Below, one piece after another: positions 1-12,000 of a stretch of 64,000 nt of DNA. Source of the stretch: Dictyobacter arantiisoli (GTDB lineage: Bacteria; Chloroflexota; Ktedonobacteria; Ktedonobacterales; Ktedonobacteraceae); contig NZ_BIXY01000006.1 in assembly GCF_008326305.1 (NCBI RefSeq), positions 55,965 through 119,964 of the forward strand. The letters run 5' to 3'. Position numbers and translations under genes: made by a program. The notes under the pieces were generated by a model, which was not told where the DNA came from, did not search any database, and was given only the letters and a program-made list of their open reading frames with translations. Positions within the stretch are counted from its first letter, which is position 1. Every line of letters begins with the position of its first letter.

Positions 1-3000
1 GAACGGCAAAAAAGCTTCTGGTTGCAGGATGCGACGCTGCATGCTCGCGCAGTTCTGGCCGAGATGATGCTTACTACCTTACCTGCCCTACTAACGGGAA
101 AACAAACGGCCACAGAAATCATGTTCCCTCACGGATCGTTGGAACTGGTCGAAGCCATCTACCAGGGCAACCCGCTGGCTGATTATTACAATGAGACCCT
201 GGCAAAGATTGTAGAAGCATATATAAAGGAACGGCTCAAACACGATCCTACGGCACGGCTACGCATCCTGGAAATCGGAGCAGGCACAGGAGCAACAACT
301 ACCAGGGTTCTGAAAAAACTTCAACCCTATCAGTTTGCACTCCAGGAATACTGCTATAGTGATCTTTCCAAAGCCTTTTTACTGCATGCAGAGCAAGCTT
401 ATGGCGCGCACTATCCCTATATGAACTATCAGATTTTCAATGTGGAGCAACCTGTTGCAGCTCAGGGAATTGCTGCTGGTACCTATGATCTGGTGATCGC
501 CACCAATGTACTTCATGCGACCCGTGATATACGACAAACATTGCGCAATGCGAAAGCAGCCTTACGCAGCGGCGGACTTCTCCTCATCAACGAGATCACC
601 GAGCATACGATCTGGTCTCATCTCACCTTTGGTCTGCTTGAAGGATGGTGGCGCTTTGATGATCCAAGATTACGTATCCAGGGTAGCGCATGTCTCTCTT
701 TACAGACCTGGCAGATGCTCCTGGAAAGTGAAGGATTCCGCTCAATCGACGTGCCAACCGCAGAAATACAGATACAGGAACAGCATATTATCATCGCTGA
801 GAGTAATGGAGTTGCCCGCCAGCAACATCCAACACCTGTTGCTTCCATCGCCTTACATCAGGAGACATTGAAACAGCCAGAAACCCGACAATCGCCAACG
901 CCACACTTGAAGCCCGGCGCTACGACGCAAGAAATGTTACGCGAGAAAAGCACTGCTTATATAAAACAGCTGATCGCCAATACGCTGAAATTCCCAACAG
1001 CAAAGATCCATCCCGATGCGCCTTTAGAAGAGTATGGGATTGATTCACTCCTGATAATCCAGCTTACTACCAGATTAAGCCAACTCTTTCCGCAAATCAG
1101 TAGCACTGTCTTCTTTGAATATCGCACCATCTCGGCCCTGGTGGAACATCTTCTTCAGGCACATACAGCCACATTGATGACGCTGGTCGGGTTGTCAGAA
1201 TTGTCAGAATTGTCAGAGCCTCCCATAGCTGAAGAGAAACCGACAACACAAACAAGCACTCAAACCATTCCGGCTAGCGTAGCACCCACAGACAAGTATC
1301 CAGAGCGCTCTTTAGCGCGTGAGGCAACGCCTGTAGCGGAAAGTCAGCATGCTCCGCATGTACAGGATATTGCCATCATCGGGCTTTCCGGGCGCTATCC
1401 AGGCGCAAGAAATATGCAGGAGTTCTGGCAATTGCTCCGAAATGGCTCCAGCAGCATTACTGAAATTCCTGCTGATCGCTGGGATTGGCAGCAGTATTTT
1501 GCGGAAGCACGAGGAAAAAAAGGCACAAGCTATACAAAATGGGGAGGATTTCTGAAGGATGTAGATGCCTTCGATCCCTTATTCTTTCATATCTCACCTA
1601 AAGAGGCTGAACAAATGGACCCACAGGAGCGTCTCTTCCTGGAAGAAGCCTATGCCAGCATCGAAGACGCGGGCTATACCCCGGCAAACTTGTCTGCAAA
1701 AGGGAGAGTTGGCGTGTTCGTTGGCGTCACAAACGCCAATTATCCTTCAGGGGCTAGCTACTGGTCCATTGCAAATCGGGTCTCCTATCTCTTAGATTTC
1801 CATGGCCCGAGCCTGGCCGTCGATACAGCTTGCTCTTCATCTCTTACGGCTATTCATCTGGCACTCGAAAGCTTGTATAGCGGCACGAGTACCTGCGCTA
1901 TTGCTGGTGGAGTAAATTTAATCGTCGATCCAGCACACTACATCAAGTTATCAGAGCTAACAATGCTCTCGTCGGGCGAGCAGTGTCGGGCCTTTGGTGA
2001 TCAAGCTGATGGTTTTGTGGATGGTGAAGGAGTAGGAGCAATTGTACTGAAACCGTTGCCGCAGGCTATTGCCGATGGCGATCATATCTATGGTGTCCTT
2101 AAGGGAAGCATGCTCAATGCTGGAGGTAAAACCAATGGCTATACGGTTCCTAATCCTCATGCTCAGGGTGATCTCGTACGAGCAGCGCTGGAGAGAGCTG
2201 GCATTAATGCTCGTACAATCTCTTATATAGAGGCACATGGAACCGGAACAACTCTCGGCGATCCGATTGAGATTACAGGACTGACACGCGCATTCACACC
2301 AGATACAACTGATACACAATTCTGTGCCCTGGGTTCAGTTAAATCTAATATTGGACATACTGAGAGTGCAGCGGGCATCGCGGGTTTGAGTAAAGTCCTG
2401 TTACAACTCAAATATGCTCAATACGCTCCTTCACTACATTCACAAGTGCTAAATCCTTATATCAACTTCAATACAACTCCATTCACAGTTCAACAGGAAC
2501 TCGCTGAATGGAAGCGTCCGCTGATCAAAAGCGATGGGCAGATACGGGAATATCCACGTCGCGCCGGTATCTCCTCCTTTGGTGCCGGGGGGGCCAACGC
2601 TCATATACTTGTCGAGGAATATATTCCTGCGCAACAGACTCTGCCATCATTTAGTATTACGTCCCTCAATCCAGCAATAATTGTTTTATCAGCCAAAAGC
2701 GCACAGCAATTACAGGAACAAGCACAAAGATTATTAGCCTCTATTCAAGAGCAAGCTGTTACCGCATCTGATCTGGCTGCAATCGCCTACACGCTTCAAG
2801 TAGGGCGCGAGGCCATGGAGGAACGGCTAGCCTTGCTGGTACACTCATTGGCAGATTTACAGGAAAAATTGCAGGCATTTGTGTCTGGGAAAGAGGATAT
2901 TGCTGATCTCTATCGCGGTCAAGTCAAGCAGAACCAGGAAACTATCACGCTCTTTGCAGATGATGAACTACAGATTGCGGTAAAACGCTGGATTGAAGCA

Positions 3001-6000
3001 CGAAAATATACAAAAATCGCAGATCTATGGGCCAGAGGGCTAACATTCGATTGGAACTATTTCTATGATCAACACAAACCTGGGCGCATCAGCCTGCCAA
3101 CCTATCCTTTCGCCAGGGAGCGCTATTGGATGTCCAGAGATGAGATGCCAGCAGCCGGATCAAGTATTGCTGCTGTCAGTCATGTGAGCGAGAGTTCCAA
3201 TCAAACTCAACTGCCCACCAACACAGAACTTCTGGTCTTTGAAGAGACCTGGCAAGAAGCTACAGCAGGACTTTCTGCTACTCCTGGTCTCTGGACACCG
3301 CGCACTCTGGTCTGCTTCCTTTCACAACCCCAATCCCAGCAGGAGATCACTACTGCTCTGCGTGTATTTGCACCAAACTGTACCATTATCTTCCTCTCAC
3401 AGGGTTTATCTTTTGCACAATCCTCTCCCAACCACTATACGCTCGATCACACGCTCCCCTCGTCCTATCAGGAGGCATTGCAAACATTGCAAAATCTATA
3501 TGGGCACATCGACACAATTTTTTATCTCTTTCCGTTAGAAGATCCCTCGTGCCGACGTGATCCTGCCTCCCTACTCTCACTCATTCAGGCACTACCAGTC
3601 ACACCAACACATACAACTACACGCCTGCTCTGGGCCTCCTCCTTCTCCTCTGATCTGGAGCAGGCAACCCTGGAAGCATGGATCGGTCTGGAACGTTCGC
3701 TGGGTCTGATTCTGCCTCAACTTCAACTCTCTGGACTCCTTGCTCGCACTTCAGAGCAAGAACATTCGTTACCTATTGCACGCTGGGCTCAGTGGCTCTG
3801 GCAGGCGCTGCAAATGCCCAAAGCAGAGAGCCTTCTTTATACAGACACAGCTACGCCTAAATATTTGCGAACGCAACCAGTCCTTCTGCAACCAACCACA
3901 GCTAGCCTTTTACGTCAGGGAGGCACCTATTTGATCACAGGCGGTCTGGGCGGACTTGGTGTACTCTTCGCTACCTATCTCGCTCGCATGTATTCGGCGC
4001 GCATACTTTTACTGGGTCGCTCATCACTAGATGAATCCCGACAAGCCGCACTCGCCTCTATACAGGCTGCAGGCGGCGAGGTACTCTATCTACAGGCAGA
4101 TGTCTGCAATGCCATCCAGCTACGAGAAGCACTTCTCCAGGGTAAAGAGCGCTTTGGCCCATTGCATGGTGTGATTCATGCTGCGGGACTGTCTGGTCAT
4201 GAGACGATCTTACAGAAGAGCCATGCCTCCTTCCGGCACACTCTGGCTGCTAAAATCCAGGGCACGCTCCTTCTCGACGAGTTACTGGCACAGGAACCAT
4301 TGGACTTTACCTGTTACTTCTCTTCTTCTGCAGCCATCCTCGGTGACTTTGGCGCGGGCGACTATGCTGTAGGCAATCGTTTCTTGATAAGCTATGGTAG
4401 CTTACGCGAGCAATGGCGGCAGCAGGGAAAACGGAGCGGGAAGACTCTGGTAATCAATTGGCCTCTCTGGAGAGAGGGTGGAATGAGGATGGATGATGCA
4501 GAGCAGACACAGATGTATCTGGCCTCCAGCGGACAACGCTATCTGGAAACTGCAGAGGGACTGCGCATCTTCGAACAATTACTCACTCAGGCTGGCACCC
4601 AGTATCTGATCCTGGCAGGTCAAACAGATCGCATCACACACTTTCTCGGACTGACAGATGATAAGCCTGCTCCCACTCATGAAGGCATACACCATACCCA
4701 TCATAACGGCACTGGCAGGCAGGCATATATGAAAGGCTGGACAGTTGAACAATGTCTGGAATGGGATCTCAGCACTCTGATAGGTCAGGTGCTCAAACTG
4801 GGACGAGAGCGCCTGGATCAAACAGCAAACCTGACGGATTTCGGCTTTGATTCTATCAGTCTGGCTGAGTTTGCCAGAGTGCTTTCTCAACACTATACAT
4901 TGAATATCACTCCAGCACTATTCTTCGGCTATCCAACCCTGCGAAGACTGCTACACTACTTCCTTTCTGAGCATGCTGCAGCCATTCATACATTTTATGA
5001 AGAAGAATCCACGCCTGTCGCATCCATCACCACACCGGCGGCGCCCGCACCCGCTGCAACGTTACATCCATCTCATAAGATTTACGAGCAGAGTAGTGAG
5101 TCAACTCTATCCGAGCCCATCGCGATTATTGGAATGAGCGGGCGTTTCCCTCAGGCACGCAATATTGACGAATTCTGGAACACGCTAAGTGAGGGTCAGG
5201 ATGTGATTAGCGCACCACCAGTTGAGCGCTTCTCACAACAGAAGCAAAACTGGCGCGGCGGCTGGATTCCAGGGGTACGGGAGTTTGATCCAGCTTTCTT
5301 TGAAATATCTCCACGCGAAGCCGAGTTTATGGATCCACGCCAACGTCTTCTTTTGCAGGAATCCTGGAACGCTCTAGAAGATGCAGGCTATGGTTCTCAA
5401 CAGATCACTAACAGTAAAATTGCAATGTTTGTCGGAGTGGAGAGCGGCGACTATCAACTTCTAACGGGGACACAGACGCCCATTACCTCTAATCACGATG
5501 GCATTCTGGCTGCTCGTCTGGCGTATTTCCTCAATTTACACGGACCGGTAATGTCTATCAACACCGCCTGCTCATCTGGACTGGTGGCCGCTCATCAGGC
5601 TTGCTTGAGCCTGCGCAACCAGGAGTGCGATACCGCTATCGCCGCCGGAGTGAGTCTTCTCCTGGCAAGCGAAACAATGGAAGCAATGGATCACGCGGGA
5701 ATGCTCTCTGAGGATGGGCGCTGCTATGCGTTCGACAGACGTGCTAATGGGTTGGTGCCCGGTGAGGCCGTTGCGGTTGTTGTCCTCAAGCGGCTTTCAC
5801 AGGCCATAGCTGATGGCGATCCCATCTATGCTCTCATTAAGGGTAGCGGCATTAACTACGATGGTAAAACCAACGGCATTACCGCACCAGGCCTGATAGC
5901 GCAAACAGATTTGCTGCAAACTATCTATGATCGTTATCAGATCAATCCAGAACAGATCAGCTATATTATTACTCATGGCACAGGGACCAGATTGGGAGAT

Positions 6001-9000
6001 CCCATTGAGATTCAGGCTCTATCTGATGCCTTCAAAAAATATACCCATCGTGAAGGCTACTGTGCATTGACCTCGACTAAGACAAATGTGGGTCATACCT
6101 TTGCAGCCTCAGGTCTGGTCAGTCTTATCGCACTGGTCCAGGCGCTGCGTCATAATACTATTCCCGCCAGTTTGCATTGTGAAGAGGAAAACGATTTTAT
6201 CAACTGGAAACAAAGCCCATTCTATATCAATAAAACGGCCCGACCCTGGACTCCCCCTCTTTCGCAGCCAGCTCTCGGTGCGGTCAGCGCTTTTGGTGTC
6301 AGCGGAACCAACGCTCACATGGTGGTGGAGCGTTACGATGTGGAGCGTTACGATTATGCATCAGTTACACGACATACAAATCCACATCCTGTCTCGCTAT
6401 TACTTTTCTCGGCACGCACCAGTGAGGAACTAATCGCTAAAATCACTGCCATGCTCACTTTCTTACAAGCCCATAATGCACAGGATTTCGATCTTACTGC
6501 TCTCAGCTATACATTAATGATAGGGCGCCAGCATTTCGCTCAGCGCTGTGCCATGGTAGTACAGGATTATGAGGATGCTCTCCAGGCACTACAGCGGGCG
6601 GCACAAATGGAGGCGTGGCCAGGCATATTAAGAGGAAATGTAGCTCGCGATTTTAGCAGCCAGAAAGCACTGGAAACTTTTGCGCAAGATCTGCTGGTAC
6701 AATGCCGCTCGCTACACACAAATAAGCAAAAATATCAGGAAAATCTGCACGCGCTAGCTGATCTGTACTGTCAGGGATATACACTGCCCTGGCAAGAACT
6801 CTTCACACCAGAGACGCCAGAGCGGCTTCACTTACCAACGTATCCGTTTGCTAGAAACCAGTACTGGATACAGGTACGGGAGAATCGAACAGCCAACAAC
6901 AAGCCAAAAGATACTTCAATACTCGAATCACCTATCGATCTTCAAGGCACCAGCACTTTCACCTTGCCGTCACTTATTCCTGCATCACAGATACACAACG
7001 GCGAAAAATCCGCAGTCCAACCACAGACAAAACCGCGGGAAATCGTTTTGAGTACCTTAACAACTGATCCTATAATCCCAATGCCCGAAGCAACAACTCG
7101 GCTTGAGCAAGGGAAAACAGTATTGCCACCGCTCGGACTCACACCACAAGTTCAAAATGAACATCCATCACAAAATACAGCACAATTAAGCATGGAGGCT
7201 CCTGCCATGGATATGATAGAAACGTTGCAAGAGGACCTGGCTCTTAGCCTGGCAGATATCCTCTATATGGAACGCAATGAAATTGACCTGGATAGAAAAT
7301 TTGTCGAGTTGGGATTGGATTCAATCATTGGCGTGGAATGGATCAAAACGATCAATAAACAATACACTATGTCACTTACAGCCAGCCGCGTCTATGATTA
7401 TCCTACGATCCGTGAATTTTCAGATTTTCTGGCCAGACAAATCTCTAAGCAGGGGAAACAGCCAGCCGCCGCTGCCCCCCCATCACGTAGTGCCCCACCA
7501 CCGGAGCCCGCACCATTAGAGTCTGAAATCAAACCATCATCACGTATGATCCAAAGTTCGAATACTTCCAGCGCAGCCTGGACCAGCCCGAGCGAAAAAC
7601 CACAGGTCCAGTTACTAACAGGCACTGAACAATCACGCGAGGCCATTGCACAGCCACAGGAAGAAATCCTGCCAGCGCGCCTGGGAAATCCTCTTTTTCA
7701 GACCCGCTATCACTGTAAATGGAGCTACTACGCCGGTTCCATGGGAGATGGAGTAGCTTCGGTAGAGTTGGTTACCGCCTTAGGCAATCACGACCTTCTG
7801 GGTATTTTCGGCAGTGCTGGACTCCGTAGCGAGCAGGTTGCAGACCATCTGCAACGCATTCGTGCTCGACTCGCGCCAGATAAAATCTACGGCATGTGCT
7901 TGCTATCTAATTTTCATCATCCAGAAGAGGAACAACGTCTGGTTGATTTATTCCTGAAATGGCAGGTTCCAGTTATCGAGGCCGCAGCATTTTCAGCGGT
8001 CACTGAGCCACTGGTCTACTTTAGAGTCAAAGGTCTTTCACAGCAAGCTGGCCGAATTATTATTCCCCGACGTATTATCGCTAAATGTTCACACCTCAAT
8101 GTCGCGCGTCTCTTTCTGTCGCCACCACCGCTGGAGCATGTACAGCGCTTGCTACAAGCTGGCTTGATTAACGCCGAAGAGGCTCAACTTTCCCAGCAAA
8201 TCCCACTGGCAGATGACCTGGCCGTGGAAACAGATTCGGGCGGTCATACTGATCAGGGAGTTGCCTTTGCCCTCCTGCCTGATGTCATTGCACTCAAGGC
8301 GGAGTTGCAACAACACTATGGATATCAGGAAGAGATTATGGTGGGTTGCGGCGGCGGCATTGGGACCCCGGCAGCCATTGTCTCCGCTTTTGCTCTGGGT
8401 GCTGATTTCGTCTTTACCGGTTCCATTAATCAATGCACGCTTGAAAGTGGCGCTCACCCGGTCATCAAAGATATTTTGAGTACCGTATCATTACACGATA
8501 CAACGATCTCAATCGCTGGCGATATGTTTGAGATTGGGGCCAGGGCTCAGGTTGTGCGCAAAAATAGCCGACACGCACTTCGCGCCAATACACTCTATCA
8601 GTTGTACACACACTATAAATCTCTGGATGACCTTTCAGCTAGTATCAAAAGAGATCTCGAAACCAACTACTTTAAACGTTCCCTGGCCGAGGTCTGGCAA
8701 CTTGTTTGCGATTATAAGCGACAGCGCAATCCAGAACAGATTGAGGAAGCTAACGAGAACGCTCATCTAAAAATGGCGATGATCTTCAAATGGTATTTCG
8801 CCCATTGCAGTCAGATTACCCGTGATGGCGATCTCTCGGAAGCGGACAATTTCCAGATCTTCTGTGGCCCGGCTATGGGCGCGTTCAATCGCTGGGTCGC
8901 CGGGACACGCTACGAACAATGGCAAAACCGCCATGTACATGAAGTGGCTGCCTTATTGATGAACGCAGCCTACGAGTATGCTCAATCCAGACCAACTGCA

Positions 9001-12000
9001 TTGCGCGTTGGAAAAGAATCACAGCGTCCAGATGCGCCTCCGCAAAGCTCAAATCTGGCTCCCACCTTAACGACTTCGCCACAACATACGGAGGCGGCCA
9101 TTGCGATTATTGGGATGTCAGGAAAGTTCCCTGCATCAAAAGATCTAACAGAGTTCTGGCACAATCTAGCGCAAGGTATGGACTGCATTTCAGAAATTCC
9201 AGCTGAACGCTGGCCTATTGCTGACTATTATGATCCAGATCATGAAGCCCCAGGAAAAACCTTTGGACGCTGGATGGGTGCATTGGATGATATTGATAAA
9301 TTCGACCCGTTCTTTTTTCGTATCACTCCGCATGAGGCTGAGCTGATGGACCCTCAGCAACGTCTGTTCCTTGAACACTGCTGGAGCGCAATTGAAAATG
9401 CTGGCATCAAACCTTCAGGATTATCTGGGACACGCTGTGGTGTCTTCGCTGGCTGTGCAACCGGAGATTATGGTAAGCGCGTCAGCCAGCAAGAGCTTAA
9501 TGGACTGGCGATGATGGGCGAGACTACCTCGATCCTGGCTGCGCGTATCTCATATCTCTTAAACTTAAAGGGCCCAAGCATGGCCATTGATACCGCCTGC
9601 TCTAGTTCACTGGTCGCCATTGCAGAAGCCTGTAATAGCCTGCTTCTTCATAACAGTGATCTGGCATTAGCTGGCGGGGTCAATGTTATGGCAGGTCCAT
9701 TACCCCATATTTTGATCAGTAAAGCTGGCATGATGTCAAAAGATGGTCATTGCTATACGTTTGATAACCGAGCCAATGGCTTTGTTCCTGGCGAGGGTGT
9801 CGGCGTGATACTTTTAAAGCGTCTCTCAGATGCCATCCATGATCAAGATATCATTCATGGGGTCATTCGTGGCTGGGGCGTCAACCAGGACGGAAAGACC
9901 AATGGGATTACCGCTCCGAGCTCTAACTCACAACGAGACCTCTTACAGCACGAGGTTTATAGCCGCTTTGGTATTAATCCCGAAACCATTACTTTACTTG
10001 AAGCTCATGGCACCGGGACAAAGTTGGGCGATCCAATTGAAGTGGAGGCACTGGTTGAGGCATTCCAATCTTTTACAGACAAAAAACAATACTGCGCTCT
10101 GGGTTCGGTAAAAAGTAATATCGGGCACCTGCTAGCAGCGGCTGGCATCGCTGGCGTTATGAAGGTCTTGCTGGCCTTGCAGAACTCAATGCTTCCTCCA
10201 ACCATCAACATGAAGAAGCTCAATGAACATATTTCGCTTACCGAGAGCCCATTTTATGCCAATACCACCCTGCGTCCATGGCAGGCAACGCCAGATAGTC
10301 CACGCCGTGCAGGTGTCAGCTCTTTTGGTTTTAGTGGTACAAATGCCCATCTGGTCATTGAAGAGTATCTCCCAACTTCAGTACCAACAATGAGCAGTCA
10401 ACCACACACGAAAGGGAATCCACTCGTCTTTGTCCTTTCAGCCAGAAGTGAAGCCCAACTACAGACGTATGCGAAAAGTATGCAGGCCTATATTCAGCAG
10501 CAAAAAGAGTTGGATCTGCAGGCTCTCATCTATACACTGCAGTGTGGCAGAGATGCAATGGAATACCGCCTGGCATTCCTGGCAGAATCCAGGGAAGAGC
10601 TCCTACAACGCTTACAAAGCTTTATCATGGAGAAACCAGATGCAGGAGTACGAACTGGACAAACCAAAAAGAGTCAGAAAACGCAACTCTTCGAAAAAGA
10701 TGACGATGCCCGGTCCTTGCTCTATACCTGGTTCCAGCGTGGCAAGTTCAAAAATATTTTAGAACTCTGGGTCGAGGGTGTGGAAATCGACTGGCAGTCA
10801 CTATATAATGAACCAAAACCTCGCCGTCTCAGCCTGCCTACATATCCATTTGCCCGTCAGCGCTACTGGCTGGAAAGCAAAGCGCAACTTGATACCCATA
10901 CCAGCACCCCGCCCACTCCCATACAAACGCGCTCAGTTTCTTCCCAACCAGTACTAACATCGCCAGTTGCATCTGTTGCCACGTCAGGAAAACAGCATGG
11001 TATTTCGCTACCACCGCTATCAGATATTATGCCCGGCACACAAGGACCATCACATCAGCCCGGTCCACATATAACGTTAGCGCCACTTTTCTCTCCAACA
11101 GCACAGGCTACTAATCATCAGGCCGCACAGCAGACACAAAATGGCGCGCATGACAGATCTATTTCTGCCCACCAACCCACTCCTGCTGTACAACATATAC
11201 AAGACGAACTGATTGAAATTGTTGCGGAATGCCTTTATCTGGACCCGAAGGATGTTGATCTGGATAGCACCTTTGTCGATATGGGCATGGATGCTATCAT
11301 TGCAAGCGAATTGGTGCATGCGATCAATAAAGGCTATGGAGCCTCACTTCCAGCGACAATTCTCTATGAACATCCCGGTATTCGTGAGCTCGCTGAATTC
11401 TTACAGCAGGAGCAGGAACCACGCGCCCAGTCTTCTGCTCAAATGGGCCCACAAAACCTTATCATCAATCCGCCAGCCTCACTCGCTGCTCATCCTCTTC
11501 CCTCGCGGATGGCTCTACTCGATGAATTGGGTCTTAGTCTGGCGGAAGCACTCTTTAAAGAAGAGGGCAACATCGATGTCGATGCTTCATTTGTTGATAT
11601 GGGCATGGATTCAATTGTTGCCGTCGAATGGGTACGGTCAATTAATAAGAAATATGGAACCTCACTCCTGGCTACAGCAATCTATGATTTTAGCAGCCTG
11701 CGAAAACTGGCGGAATCACTCTACCAGGAATTCACCCAACGCGGTTACGCCTACCCCCATCAATCTCAGGCGGCGATAGCCAAAACTACGTCACCAATGG
11801 AGCCACAGAGACCGATCACACCCATCGTGTCTCCAGAACATCAGCCAGCAATAAAACCAGTTATTGAAACACCAGCAACTCTAGCGCCACTTCAACGAGA
11901 ACCACAACAGACTCAGCCCAAACAGAGCATCAAGGAGGCTACAACAGGCTCGAACGAAGCAGAGGCTATTGCGATTGTGGGCATATCCGGTCGCTATCCC

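Noticed and set aside
22..24. TTG at 22 as the start codon of PKS-A
   Set aside because: The frame is open to base 1 and the preceding codons match the homologous cMT regions, so the gene begins upstream.
11213..11779. 188-codon + strand frame over the tandem ACPs
   Set aside because: It is a shifted reading of ACP4 and ACP5; the main frame encodes clear ACP motifs at the same place.
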